From assembly GCF_900109295.1 (NCBI RefSeq), contig NZ_FOIZ01000002.1, forward strand, positions 496,001 to 560,000: a stretch of DNA of 64,000 nt. The letters are read 5' to 3'. Positions 19,301-27,691 of the stretch are shown here, piece after piece. How positions within the stretch are numbered: position 1 is the stretch's first letter; each line of letters begins with the position of its first letter. The DNA comes from Cognatiyoonia koreensis. Lineage in GTDB: Bacteria; Pseudomonadota; Alphaproteobacteria; Rhodobacterales; Rhodobacteraceae. Below the pieces are notes generated by a model. The model did no database searches. It was not told where the DNA came from and saw nothing but the letters and a program-made list of their open reading frames with translations. Made by a program: the position numbers and the translations under genes.

Positions 19301-20899
19301 CGAGAAGTTCTGGCGGAAGAAATGGCTGAGCGGGCGATAGGTTTTGGAGAGCACCGCACTGGGTGTGTCATCGCCCATAGAGGCGATCATCTCTTTCCCG
19401 TCTTCGGCCATCGGGGCCAGCACCTGTTCCAGTTCCTCCATGGAATAGCCGGCAGCAATCTGGCGCTTGCGCAAATCAGATGCTTCGAACAAAGCCTTCT
19501 CTGGCACGTCACGCGTCAGATCGTTTAGATCGACAACTTTTTCGACCCATTCGCCGAACGGCTGGGACGCTGCAAGCTTGTCCTTGATTTCGACATCATG
19601 GAACAACTTGCCCTCTTGCATGTCGACGGCAATCAGTTGACCCGGACCCAGCGCGCCCTTTTCGACGACACTTGCTTCGTCGATTGGCACCATGCCGACT
19701 TCGGACCCGGCGATTAGCAAGCCATCACCCGTCACGACATACCGCAGCGGGCGCAAGCCGTTCCGGTCAAGGCCGCCACAAACCCAACGACCATCGGTCA
19801 TGGCAAGCGCTGCGGGACCATCCCAGGGTTCCATGACCGCATTGCAGTAGCCGTACATATCCTGCCACGCCTGCGGCATCTCGACCGCTTGCTGAGACCA
19901 TGCCTCGGGAACCAGCATCGTTTTGGCCATCGGCGCATTGCGGCCGGCACGCACAAGAACTTCGAACACGGAATCAAGGGCGGCGGAATCCGACGAACCA
20001 CTTGATATGATCGGCTTGATATCATCGGCCATGTCACCAAACGCGCTGGAAGCCATGCGAATTTCGTGGCTGCGCATCCAGTTGATGTTGCCTTTGAGCG
20101 TATTGATTTCGCCGTTGTGCGCCAGCATGCGGAACGGCTGAGCCAGCTTCCACTGCGGGAATGTATTCGTGGAATAGCGCTGGTGGTAAATCGCGAAGGC
20201 GGATTCGAAACGTTCGTCCAGCAGGTCGGGATAGAATTCAGCAACCTGTTCGGCCAGCATCATGCCTTTGTAGATGATAGAGCGGCACGACAGCGAACAA
20301 ATATAAAGATCAAGCGCGCTCGCAGCTTTTTCGATGCGGCGGCGGATGATGTAGAGTTCACGCTCGAACTCTTCTTCGGTCATGTCCTTTTCACAGCGGA
20401 TCAGGATCTGTTCGATCTCGGGGCGGGTCGCGTTTGCCTTTGAGCCCAGAACATCGGTGTTCACCGGCACGTGCCGCCAACCATATATATAGTGTCCCAT
20501 CCGCAAAACTTCGGATTCCACGATCGTGCGGCAATGTTCTTGCGCACCAAAATCCGTGCGGGGCAGGAATACCTGACCGACAGCGACAAGCTTGTCCTCG
20601 CTCGGCTCATGCCCTGTGCGGCGAATTTGGTCGTAGAAGTAGGGCACCGGAATCTGGATGTGGATGCCCGCACCATCGCCCGTTTTGCCATCGGCATCGA
20701 CAGCGCCGCGGTGCCAGATCGCCTTGAGCGCATTGATCCCCTTTTCGACAACGCCACGCGATGGCGTTCCGTCAATCGAAACTACAAGGCCGACACCACA
20801 GGACGAATGTTCATCCACATCACGATACAGGCTGTTTTCGGCCATCCATTTGCGCTTTGCCTCTTCGGCAGCAACCCAGGTGGAATCATAGTTTGTCAT
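16376..20899 (-). CDS. gltB: Glutamate synthase (NADPH) large subunit
   Basis: A 1507-residue four-domain enzyme making two glutamates from glutamine and 2-oxoglutarate. A short propeptide precedes nucleophile Cys34 (EHSSCGVGLVVS), the class II amidotransferase active site. The central linker domain is followed by the FMN synthase barrel (KPGEGGQLPGMKV, SGHNGGTGASP) and Cys residues for a 3Fe-4S cluster (CIMVRQCQSNTCPVGVCTQ). The C-terminal beta-helix has repeated G-x-x-G-x-x-x-G strands. ATG 20899 has AGGAGAGG upstream. It is last in the gltD-unknown-gltB set. Confidence 0.97.
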   Translation of the reverse strand: MTNYDSTWVAAEEAKRKWMAENSLYRDVDEHSSCGVGLVVSIDGTPSRGVVEKGINALKAIWHRGAVDADGKTGDGAGIHIQIPVPYFYDQIRRTGHEPSEDKLVAVGQVFLPRTDFGAQEHCRTIVESEVLRMGHYIYGWRHVPVNTDVLGSKANATRPEIEQILIRCEKDMTEEEFERELYIIRRRIEKAASALDLYICSLSCRSIIYKGMMLAEQVAEFYPDLLDERFESAFAIYHQRYSTNTFPQWKLAQPFRMLAHNGEINTLKGNINWMRSHEIRMASSAFGDMADDIKPIISSGSSDSAALDSVFEVLVRAGRNAPMAKTMLVPEAWSQQAVEMPQAWQDMYGYCNAVMEPWDGPAALAMTDGRWVCGGLDRNGLRPLRYVVTGDGLLIAGSEVGMVPIDEASVVEKGALGPGQLIAVDMQEGKLFHDVEIKDKLAASQPFGEWVEKVVDLNDLTRDVPEKALFEASDLRKRQIAAGYSMEELEQVLAPMAEDGKEMIASMGDDTPSAVLSKTYRPLSHFFRQNFSQVTNPPIDSLRESRVMSLKTRFGNLKNVLDEDGSQTEILVLDSPFVANGEFDEMLRHFGENVSIIDCTFTPGAGSLSKGLARIRSEAEDAVRSGAGHLILTDQHQNEDRVAMPMILATSAVHSGLTAKGLRTFCSINVRSAECVDPHYFAVLIGCGATTVNAYLAQDSIADRLNRGLIDGTLTEAVNRYRDAINAGLLKIMSKMGISVLSSYRGGLNFEAVGLSRAMVAEYFPGMQSRISGIGTNGIQTKLEDVHAKGWKQGTDILPIGGFYKARRSGEKHAWEAQTMHMLQAACNKASYAMWQQFSKSMQSNPPIHLRDLLAIKPLGKPVPIEEVESITSIRQRFVTPGMSLGALSPEAHKTLNVAMNRIGAKSDSGEGGEDPAHFVPESNGDNPSAKIKQVASGRFGVTAEYLNHCEELEIKVAQGAKPGEGGQLPGMKVTDLIARLRHSTKGVTLISPPPHHDIYSIEDLAQLIYDLKQINPRCKVTVKLVSSSGVGTIAAGVAKAKADVILISGHNGGTGASPGTSIKYAGLPWEMGLTEAHQVLAMNNLRERITLRTDGGLRTGRDIVMAAMMGAEEYGIGTAALIAMGCIMVRQCQSNTCPVGVCTQDESLRQKFTGNADKVVNLITFYATEVREILASIGARSLDDVIGRADLLTQVSRGSAHLDDLDLNPLLITVDGAAKIKYDRNRPRNPVDDTLDAQIVKDADRFLKDGEKMQLEYAVQNTLRTVGTRTSSHIVSRFGMRNDLQQDHLTVKLRGSAGQSLGAFAVPGLKLEVSGDANDYVGKGLSGGTIIVRPQMQSPLVASENTIIGNTVLYGATDGYLFAAGRAGERFAVRNSGAKVVIEGCGTNGCEYMTGGVAVILGSIGANFGAGMTGGMAYLYDPEGLSGVLINMETLVTCPVTVDHWESQLHGLIKRHAAETGSRKATEILQHWDVEKSNFLQICPKEMLIHLPVPLTEEEAAIPAE

Positions 20900-20945
20900 G
20901 GCGGGGTCCTCTCCTGTGAAGGGGATCAGGTTTTGTTGCAATTAA

Positions 20946-21719
20946 TCAGTCGAGCGGCGTGAAAGACGACAGCATTACACCGCACCCATGTTTCGGGTTG
21001 GCGGATAGAAAGCCGGTTTCTCCGGGGAAGATGAATTCGACAGGACTGTCGTCCTTTTCGAAACTGTCAGTTGGCGTTGTCACAGTCCCGGTCCCGGCAA
21101 GAAACATGCGCCAGCGGCGGCTGATGAATTCATTGCCCTCAGCGCTCCAGAGTTCTGTCCCGTCGGGTGCCAGTGCGCGGATTTGGTACTTTGTTTCTTC
21201 GAGGTCGATCCCGTCGATGGTGATCGTCCGTCCAGTCAGCTCGTCCTGTCCGACATAGCGCGTGGTTCCGATCTCGTCCGAGAGCGTTTCGAAATCGAAC
21301 GTGTCCTTGCCTGTTATTGTTAGTTCAGTGAAGGACGCCGGATCGTTCTCTACTGGACTCAGGCGTTCGCTGTGTCCGGTAAACGGGTGATAACTGCCGA
21401 CCCACTGCGTTTCGCTGTTAATGCTGCCGATATAGGTCAGGCCGCGTTCGGTCAGGCTGACACGTTGCTGGTGACCTGCGGGATCGCCTTCACAGGTGAA
21501 GTGATGATCGACGGAACAGTCATTGCTTTGCACCGTGAGGAAGGCTGTGCAGCCTGCAGGCAGGCTGAAGATCGCTGGACCTTCCTGTCCGAATGACGTG
21601 GTCGCGAGCGTTGCAAAGCCTATCGAGAAGGCGACCAGAGCTGACATGCTGGCCAATCGAGATTGAGCCGTGAAATGCATTGTTTGCGCATGCGCTGCGT
21701 ATCGGTGGTGACGGATCAT
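20946..21719 (-). CDS. Secreted hypothetical protein between gltD and gltB
   Basis: A 257-residue protein with an N-terminal export signal: a hydrophobic stretch MSALVAFSIGFATLATTSFG around residues 26-45 and probable cleavage near GQ-EGP. The mature part is mostly beta-strand, with several Cys pairs (AGCTAFL, NDCSVDHHFTC, KHGCGVML), and looks like a small periplasmic barrel or lipocalin-like protein, but no family is recognised. ATG 21719 overlaps the gltD stop (ATGA). ATG 21680 is a shorter alternative that would give a more ordinary signal peptide. Its position implies co-expression with glutamate synthase. Confidence 0.65.
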   Translation of the reverse strand: MIRHHRYAAHAQTMHFTAQSRLASMSALVAFSIGFATLATTSFGQEGPAIFSLPAGCTAFLTVQSNDCSVDHHFTCEGDPAGHQQRVSLTERGLTYIGSINSETQWVGSYHPFTGHSERLSPVENDPASFTELTITGKDTFDFETLSDEIGTTRYVGQDELTGRTITIDGIDLEETKYQIRALAPDGTELWSAEGNEFISRRWRMFLAGTGTVTTPTDSFEKDDSPVEFIFPGETGFLSANPKHGCGVMLSSFTPLD

Positions 21720-23143
21720 TCTGCGGCCACCGTGGCTGCGGAGGAGATGTAGGACAGGATTGCATCGGCAGCGTCCCGTCCATCCTTGATTGCCCAAACG
21801 ACCAGTGATGCACCGCGGACGATGTCACCGGCGGCGTAAACACCTTCGAGACTTGTCGCGCCAGTCGTGAAATCAGCCTTGATCGTGCCCCAGCGGGTCA
21901 CCTCAAGACCTTCGACACCCCAAAGCTGTGGTAGATCTTCGGGTTCGAAACCAAGCGCCTTGATGACAAGATCAGACTCTTCGATGTAGTCCGCGCCTTC
22001 GATCAATTCGGGCGATTGCCGTCCTGTCGCGTCAGGCTGGCCAAGGCGCATTTTCTGCACTTTCACGCCACTGACAGCGTTGCCTTCAAAACCGGCAGGT
22101 GCCGAAAGCCAGACGAACTCGACGCCTTCTTCTTCGGCGTTCTGCACTTCGCGTTGCGAGCCGGGCATGTTGGCGCGGTCACGGCGATAAAGGCATTTCA
22201 CCGACTCGGCCCCCTGCCGGATCGCGGTGCGCACACAGTCCATTGCCGTATCACCACCGCCAATCACGACAACCCGCTTGCCAGCGGCATTTAACGTGCC
22301 GTCATCGAACTCTTCCACATCGTCGCCGAATGATTTGCGATTGCTGGCGGTCAGGTAATCGATGGCGTTCACGATCCCGTCGGCATCGCTGTCAGGCAGA
22401 TCGCGTGTCTTGTAGACACCAGTGGCGATCAGGATTGCGTCGTGCTTGCCGCGAATGGCGTCAAAAGACAGATCCTCGCCTACATTGCAGTTCAGGACAA
22501 ATTGCACACCGCCGTCCGTCAATTGATCCATGCGCTGCATGACGACGTCTTTTTCCAGTTTGAAGCCGGGGATACCGTATGTAAGTAATCCGCCACCACG
22601 GTCATAGCGGTCATAGACGGTGACTTGCACACCCTGACGGCGCAGTGCGTCGGCAGCAGCTAGACCGCCAGGACCGGCACCGATGATACCGACACTTTCA
22701 GAACGCTCTATGGCGGGACGGATCGGCTTGACCCAGCCCTCTTCGAACGCTGTATCGGTGATATATTTTTCGACAGACCCGATGGTCACGGTCCCATGGC
22801 CGGATTGTTCGATCACGCAGTTGCCTTCGCACAGGCGATCCTGAGGACAAATGCGACCGCAGATTTCCGGGAACGTGTTTGTGGCCTGCGATATTTCATA
22901 AGCTTCCTGAAGGCGGCCTTCGGCCGTCAGGCGGAGCCAGTCAGGGATGTTGTTCTGGAGTGGACAATGAGACTGGCAGTAAGGCACGCCGCACTGCGAA
23001 CAGCGGCTGGCCTGCTCTGCCGCCTTTTCACGGGCGTATTCGGCATAGATTTCCTTGAAGTCATCCTTGCGAAGATCAGGCGCACGCTTTTCCGGCATGT
23101 CCCGCTCTACAGAAATGAACTTCAACATTTTCTGGCCAGCCAT
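21716..23143 (-). CDS. gltD: Glutamate synthase small subunit
   Basis: A 475-residue FAD/NADPH-dependent subunit that feeds electrons to GltB. The N-terminal Fe-S domain has Cys48, 51, 56 and 60 (CSQCGVPYCQSHCP) and a second set in CGRICPQDRLCEGNC. The FAD-binding GAGPGGLAAADALRR and the NADPH-binding VIGGGDTAMDCVRTA follow. ATG 23143 with GGGAG upstream is preferred to the adjacent GTG 23146. It is the first gene of the unit with the secreted unknown and gltB, with a 152-bp upstream spacer. Confidence 0.96.
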   Translation of the reverse strand: MAGQKMLKFISVERDMPEKRAPDLRKDDFKEIYAEYAREKAAEQASRCSQCGVPYCQSHCPLQNNIPDWLRLTAEGRLQEAYEISQATNTFPEICGRICPQDRLCEGNCVIEQSGHGTVTIGSVEKYITDTAFEEGWVKPIRPAIERSESVGIIGAGPGGLAAADALRRQGVQVTVYDRYDRGGGLLTYGIPGFKLEKDVVMQRMDQLTDGGVQFVLNCNVGEDLSFDAIRGKHDAILIATGVYKTRDLPDSDADGIVNAIDYLTASNRKSFGDDVEEFDDGTLNAAGKRVVVIGGGDTAMDCVRTAIRQGAESVKCLYRRDRANMPGSQREVQNAEEEGVEFVWLSAPAGFEGNAVSGVKVQKMRLGQPDATGRQSPELIEGADYIEESDLVIKALGFEPEDLPQLWGVEGLEVTRWGTIKADFTTGATSLEGVYAAGDIVRGASLVVWAIKDGRDAADAILSYISSAATVAAE

Positions 23144-23218
23144 CACAATACTCCCGATGAAAGGTAGGTGAAGCAGACTTCTAAAACAGAGATGTTTGGA
23201 TGAAAAGGCAGCAATGCT

Positions 23219-23285
23219 GACCTATATACGAAAAAATTGTCCGATTTAGTCACGCTTGTCGGTTTTTTGCCCGAAAATAGGTCAG
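23219..23285. repeat. Inverted repeat in the gltD upstream spacer
   Basis: TGACCTAT (23219-23226) and ATAGGTCA (23278-23285) are perfect inverted copies 51 nt apart in the AT-rich spacer upstream of gltD. They could be a split operator or a long-range hairpin. Function is not established. Confidence 0.35.
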
Positions 23286-23295
23286 TACATGATAC

Positions 23296-24096
23296 CTATA
23301 ATTGCAAATAGGCCAGTGCAGCAAAGCCCACAACGATTCGCCACCACCCGAAAAGCGCGTATCCGTTGCGGGTGATATATCCCAAAACCGCCCGTACCAC
23401 GATCACGGCAGTGATGAATGCTGTCGCAAAACCGACTGCGATGTACCAAATGGCTGACAGATCAAGCACATCCCAGTTCTTGAGAAGATCGACAAATGTC
23501 GCGCCGAACATCACGGGCATTGTCAGGAAAAACGAAAACTCTGCTGCGGCCCGCTTGCTCACGCCCAATAGCATCCCGCCAACGATCGTTGCTCCGGACC
23601 GCGACGTGCCCGGCATTAGCGCTAGACACTGGAAAAGACCGATTGCAAAAGCCGTCCGTAACGGAACGGCCAGCGCGTCGTCATGGCGGACGGTCAGCTT
23701 GAGCCGGTCAACAAACAGCAGGATCACTCCGCCCACAATCAGCACGATCGCAATCGCAGACAGGCTGTTGAACAAGGTTTCCTTGATGAAATCATTCAGT
23801 GCAATCCCGAGCACGCCTGCCGGAATACAGGCCAGGATGATACTGACAAAGAACTGGCGCGCTTGCGGATCATGCGGCGTTCTTACGGCAACCCCCATAA
23901 GGCGCGTTGCATAAACCGAAAGAATGGCCAGAACCGCGCCAAGCTGGATGACGATTTCAAACGTCTTGGCCTTGCTTTCGAAGCCCAGAACCTCGCCAGC
24001 CAACAGGATGTGCGCGGTCGAAGATACGGGGATGAATTCGGTCGCACCTTCCAGCACGCCCAGCAACGCTGCGACCAGCGTTGTATTGCCGTCCAT
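23296..24096 (-). CDS. uppP: Undecaprenyl-diphosphatase
   Basis: A 266-residue polytopic inner-membrane protein (BacA/UppP family) that dephosphorylates undecaprenyl diphosphate to recycle the lipid carrier for peptidoglycan and polysaccharide synthesis. Two signature regions are present: LEGATEFIPVSSTAH (15-29) and PGTSRSGATI (around 165), which together form the active site. ATG 24096 shares its first base with the stop of the upstream gene (TGATG). The EPS locus downstream would also use this carrier. Confidence 0.95.
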   Translation of the reverse strand: MDGNTTLVAALLGVLEGATEFIPVSSTAHILLAGEVLGFESKAKTFEIVIQLGAVLAILSVYATRLMGVAVRTPHDPQARQFFVSIILACIPAGVLGIALNDFIKETLFNSLSAIAIVLIVGGVILLFVDRLKLTVRHDDALAVPLRTAFAIGLFQCLALMPGTSRSGATIVGGMLLGVSKRAAAEFSFFLTMPVMFGATFVDLLKNWDVLDLSAIWYIAVGFATAFITAVIVVRAVLGYITRNGYALFGWWRIVVGFAALAYLQL

Positions 24097-25079
24097 CAGG
24101 TATTCCGCAGGTTCTTGGCCGACTCTTTGATCTCGTTGTACTGGCCGGAGGGCCGGAAACGCCACAAGTAGTCAGGCAGGATCGCTTCCATCGCCGCCGG
24201 TTTGATGCCCAGCGCAGCGAAACCTTGCGCATCTTCGGACACAACATTGTTGATCCCCAGATTGATAACCTGATCTTTGGAGATCGGGGCCTTGACCAGC
24301 CCGAAGGACAGAAACTGCCCCGCACCAAAGACGGCGGCCATGATCCGTGCGGCAAAGAACGGAATATTCACGATAAGTCGCCGCCGCCGGATCACGTCCA
24401 GCATCAAGTGCATCAGTTCGCGGAAAGTGTGCACATCCGGGCCACCAAGTTCATAAACTCCGGCTGGAACATTGCCTTCCACTGCAAGTGCTGCCGCTGC
24501 GGCAACATCATCGACATAAACCGGCTGGAACCGTGTTTCGGCACCTACCACCGGCAGAACCGGCCCAAGCCGCGCCATGCTGCCAAAACGGTTGAAGAAT
24601 TCGTCTTCCGGGCCGAACACGATGGAGGGGCGCAAAATAACGGTGTCTTTCATATGCTCTTGCACGGCTGCCTCACCTGCGGCCTTGGTGCGCGCATATT
24701 CAGAGGGGCTGTCAGGGTCCGCGCCGATGGCCGAAATCTGGACCATCCGCGCCACGCCATGCTTGGCCGCAAGTCGTGCGATCCGTTCAGCGCCTTCAAT
24801 CTGCACGGATTCAAAAGTGTTCTTCCCGGCTTCGGCCAATAGACCGACGCAATTCACGACGACATCTGCCCCGTTCATCACAGCTTCGACGCTGGCGTCA
24901 TCGCGGATATTGCAGAACACAGGCTCTACCTGACCGACAGCACCATAGGGGCGCACGAACATCGCTTCGTTCGGGTTGCGCACGGCGACACGAATGCGCC
25001 AGCCCTGCTTGGCAAGACGACGGGCGATATAACGCCCGATGAAACCGGATCCGCCGAATATGGTGACAAGCTGGGACAT
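24096..25079 (-). CDS. Complex I NDUFA9-like NAD(P)-binding protein
   Basis: A 327-residue atypical SDR. The dinucleotide motif TIFGGSGFIGRYIARRLAKQG begins at residue 6 and matches the NDUFA9 subfamily; the region FARNPNEAM-like to VNCVGLLAEAGKNTFESVQIEGAERIA is also typical. In mitochondria NDUFA9 is an accessory subunit of complex I; alphaproteobacterial homologues have been suggested to act in quinone synthesis or complex I assembly. No nuo genes are in this window. It is coupled to uppP by a 1-bp overlap. Confidence 0.85.
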   Translation of the reverse strand: MSQLVTIFGGSGFIGRYIARRLAKQGWRIRVAVRNPNEAMFVRPYGAVGQVEPVFCNIRDDASVEAVMNGADVVVNCVGLLAEAGKNTFESVQIEGAERIARLAAKHGVARMVQISAIGADPDSPSEYARTKAAGEAAVQEHMKDTVILRPSIVFGPEDEFFNRFGSMARLGPVLPVVGAETRFQPVYVDDVAAAAALAVEGNVPAGVYELGGPDVHTFRELMHLMLDVIRRRRLIVNIPFFAARIMAAVFGAGQFLSFGLVKAPISKDQVINLGINNVVSEDAQGFAALGIKPAAMEAILPDYLWRFRPSGQYNEIKESAKNLRNT

Positions 25080-25172
25080 GGTCGTGCCTCTTTGCGAACG
25101 TTGTGTCGGGTTTACCTGCGCGCACCATTGCAGACAAGTTGAAAGGAAGCTTCAAAATCCCGCCGAATCCCG

Positions 25173-25201
25173 TTGACAGGGTGTCGATGCGTGTCTACAT
25201 C
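25173..25201 (+). promoter_or_regulatory. Sigma-70-type promoter of tRNA-Leu
   Basis: A consensus TTGACA (25173-25178) is followed after 17 bp by TACATC (25196-25201), 19 nt before the mature tRNA begins. The -35 box is perfect and the -10 box partial, as is common for stable RNA genes in this group. Confidence 0.6.
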
Positions 25202-25220
25202 CGCCGCTACTGACATCTGT

Positions 25221-25307
25221 GCCCAGATGGCGGAATTGGTAGACGCGCCAGCTTCAGGTGCTGGTGTCTGTATGGACGTGGAGGTTCGAGTCCTCTTCTG
25301 GGCACCA
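25221..25307 (+). tRNA. tRNA-Leu (anticodon CAG)
   Basis: An 87-nt class II tRNA with the 7-bp acceptor stem GCCCAGA/TCTGGGC, anticodon stem CCAGC/GCTGG, anticodon loop TTCAGGT (anticodon CAG, reading CUG), a long variable arm, the T-loop GGTTCGAGTCC, and an encoded CCA end. CUG is the main Leu codon in this genome's genes, so it should be a major tRNA. It sits alone between the divergent NDUFA9-like gene and the metallophosphatase gene. Confidence 0.96.
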
Positions 25308-25341
25308 GTCGGATCCTCCAAACAGGAACAGGTTGTCGGTC

Positions 25342-26070
25342 ATGCGCTTGCTCTCGCGATTGTTTGGTTTACGGACTTCGCCCGCTTTCCCGCCCGTTTC
25401 AGCCGATTCCCCTTTTTATGCCATTGGTGATATTCACGGGTCTTATCCGCTTTTGCAGGACTTGCTGAAACAGTGCGACGCGGGTCTGTTGCGCGTTTAT
25501 GTCGGCGACTATGTCGACCGTGGTGATGAAAGTGCGCAGGTTCTGCGCCACGTGATGGCGGATCAGAACGCGGTTGCACTTATCGGAAATCACGAAGCGA
25601 TGATGCTTGGCTTTATTGACGCGCCCGACAAAAAGGGATCGCGGTGGCTGCGTTATGGCGGGTTGCAGACGCTTGCGAGCTTCGGCGTTTCAGGTGTGAC
25701 TGAATCGGCGTCTTCGGCTGCATTGCAAACCGCCCGTGACGCGTTGGTTGCGGCGATGGGGGAAGAGATGATCAGTTGGCTGCGATCCCTGCCCACGTCT
25801 TACACGAATGGAAATGTCGCGGTGGTCCATGCCGGTGCAGACCCGCGCGAACCGATGTCCTTGCAGTCGGCCAATACGCTGATGTGGGGTCACCCTGATT
25901 TCGCGACCGTTGCGCGTACCGATGGCATCTGGGTTTTACACGGCCATACAATCGTTGATGACCCTTATGCCGCAGATGGACGGATCGCGATTGATACTGG
26001 CGGCTATGCCACGGGACGGCTGACAGCGGCTCATGTCAGCCAGAGCGGCGTCACCTTTGTGACGACCTGA
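25342..26070 (+). CDS. Metallophosphoesterase (PrpE/ApaH-like Ser/Thr phosphatase fold)
   Basis: A 242-residue PPP-type phosphatase. The metal-binding blocks are complete: GDIHG (29-33), GDYVDRG (55-61) and GNHE (82-85), with later His residues in AVVHAGADPR and LHGHTIV. The compact size matches bacterial protein phosphatases or Ap4A hydrolases; the substrate cannot be chosen from the sequence. ATG 25342 lies 34 bp after the tRNA, so read-through from the tRNA promoter is possible. The frame upstream to 25258 lies inside the tRNA and is not the start. Confidence 0.85.
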   Translation: MRLLSRLFGLRTSPAFPPVSADSPFYAIGDIHGSYPLLQDLLKQCDAGLLRVYVGDYVDRGDESAQVLRHVMADQNAVALIGNHEAMMLGFIDAPDKKGSRWLRYGGLQTLASFGVSGVTESASSAALQTARDALVAAMGEEMISWLRSLPTSYTNGNVAVVHAGADPREPMSLQSANTLMWGHPDFATVARTDGIWVLHGHTIVDDPYAADGRIAIDTGGYATGRLTAAHVSQSGVTFVTT

Positions 26071-26079
26071 CGCCAGACC

Positions 26080-26136
26080 GTAGAATTAATTCTACTTGCC
26101 GGCCAGATTTCGGCTTTTGAGATTGAGCATTCCGCG
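26080..26136 (+). repeat. Dispersed 57-nt repeat, copy 1, led by a 16-bp palindrome
   Basis: Begins with the perfect palindrome GTAGAATTAATTCTAC (26080-26095) and continues into sequence that matches 61655-61711 at about 44 of 57 positions without gaps. It starts 10 bp after a gene's stop codon. On the minus strand both copies can be read as LNL(K/Q)S(R/Q)NLA followed by a stop, which might be a decayed protein C-terminus. Confidence 0.5.
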
Positions 26137-26213
26137 TTTGCGTACGTGGGATTGTTGAAGAAACGCCCCTCAATAAGAAGACGTAGGGTAAGATACGAGT
26201 TGTATCGATCGGT

Positions 26214-27533
26214 TTAATTTGTGGTGCGTAGTACGACCTGCAACAGCATGCTTTGTAGATCCACGCGTGCATCGAGACGGTTACACAACAGAAACGTTCC
26301 AGCGAATTTGCGCTGCAAATAAAGCACATCGACAGGTAAGGTAGGGGGCACGAAGCCCTCTTCTGCCAAAACCATACCTTCCCGTTGTAGCTGATTGGCC
26401 AATGACGTGTCGCTAAAATCGAAGTCGTCCCTGATCGCTGAGAAGACAGTCATGATCATGTTTTGGATGATGCTTCGATGCTTTGGATCGCATTGATCGT
26501 CAAAAAATCCAATTTGCTGCGCGATGCGCCCAACTTCATCAATATCCCCGTCAAGCCCAGCGGTCATCAGCGCTCTGTACTGATCGATGATGGTGCAAGA
26601 TATCCTGCGCGTTGCGCCAAAGTCCAACAGGATGATCTTGCCGGTTTTCTGATCAAACCCATAGTTCGCGAAGTTCGGATCCGTCTGCATGACGCCGAAA
26701 CTAAAAAGCTCTTCAAGCAAGAGTGTAATGAGGTTGGATGCAACCTCGTTCCGCTGCTCTTGCGGGGCTGATTGCAAGTCTTCAATGGGGATCCCGTTCA
26801 CGAATTGCATTGCGAGGATCGCCGGGGTTGACCAATCCGCGTAGTGTTCGGGTACTGTGAAGGCGTTATTTTCTGCGAGCAACTGGCCGAATTCAGCCAG
26901 AAAAGCGCCTTCGCGGAGATAGTCAGTCTCTTCATGCAGTTGCTCGCGCGCGGCCTTGAGGTAGGGCGCAATGTCAAAACCCTTCGGGATCATGCCGGAA
27001 ATGCGTAGAAGCGCCCCCACATTGGCCACGTCGCTGTCGATACTTCTGGCAACGCCCGGATATTGCACCTTGATTGCCATCTCGCGTCCGTCTTTCAAAG
27101 TGGCCTGATGCACTTGCCCGATCGAGGCCGCCGCGATTGGTCTGACGTTGAATTTCTTGAATTGGGACAGCCAGCCAGCGGGCCAATTCGTATTCAGCAC
27201 CGACTTCAGTTGCGCCGGTGGCATGATGTGCGCGTCGTTGCGCAGACGTGCCATGACCTCGGCCAAGGCAGGAGGCAGAAATTCACCTGCGTCCATCGAC
27301 AGCAACTGGCCGATCTTCATGGCCGCGCCGCGCATCTTTGATAGCTCGTCCACAATTCGACCGATATTGCGCGGGGTCATAAGCAGGTTTCGCAGCTCTG
27401 GTCGCTTTCCTTTACTTAGTTCCGCCATCCCGCCAAGCGCCATGTTTCCCGCGACCCCGGCAGTCAGCGATCCCAGGCGAGATAGCCGCGCAATGCGGCT
27501 GGCGGGAACGGGAAGGGGGCGACTCTCCGACAT
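26214..27533 (-). CDS. ABC1 (UbiB/AarF-type) atypical kinase
   Basis: A 439-residue protein-kinase-like protein of the ABC1/ADCK family. The hallmark KIGQ (73-76, in AMKIGQLLSMDAGEF) replaces the kinase Gly-rich loop, AIKVQYPG carries the ATP-binding Lys, and LLDFGATRRI is the DFG-like metal site. It resembles the soluble ADCK3/4-like clade rather than UbiB with its C-terminal membrane helices. ADCK proteins support quinone synthesis. ATG 27533 is chosen over the long upstream frame, which would run into the EPS gene. It is divergent from the EPS export gene. Confidence 0.88.
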   Translation of the reverse strand: MSESRPLPVPASRIARLSRLGSLTAGVAGNMALGGMAELSKGKRPELRNLLMTPRNIGRIVDELSKMRGAAMKIGQLLSMDAGEFLPPALAEVMARLRNDAHIMPPAQLKSVLNTNWPAGWLSQFKKFNVRPIAAASIGQVHQATLKDGREMAIKVQYPGVARSIDSDVANVGALLRISGMIPKGFDIAPYLKAAREQLHEETDYLREGAFLAEFGQLLAENNAFTVPEHYADWSTPAILAMQFVNGIPIEDLQSAPQEQRNEVASNLITLLLEELFSFGVMQTDPNFANYGFDQKTGKIILLDFGATRRISCTIIDQYRALMTAGLDGDIDEVGRIAQQIGFFDDQCDPKHRSIIQNMIMTVFSAIRDDFDFSDTSLANQLQREGMVLAEEGFVPPTLPVDVLYLQRKFAGTFLLCNRLDARVDLQSMLLQVVLRTTN

Positions 27534-27677
27534 GTCGGTGTAACTAGTGTTCAATGCCGTGCCTGCAACTTCTGTGCGGCAGGTCCGCATCAATGGACAG
27601 CTATGGCAGTCGGTGGTATTTGGGATTGAGCAGTAGACAACCCATTCGGGGTGATTGCCCGTCTTTGGCGGATGATC

Positions 27678-27682
27678 GGAGG
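27678..27682 (+). promoter_or_regulatory. Ribosome binding site fixing a TTG start
   Basis: A perfect GGAGG lies 9 nt before TTG 27692. No ATG or GTG occurs near the lipoprotein signal peptide, so this site decides the start of the export gene. Confidence 0.75.
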
Positions 27683-27691
27683 ACTTTAAGG

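Noticed and set aside
26051-26329. Minus-strand open frame after the metallophosphatase gene
   Set aside because: It overlaps the end of two real genes and has no ribosome site. The region instead holds the repeat described above.
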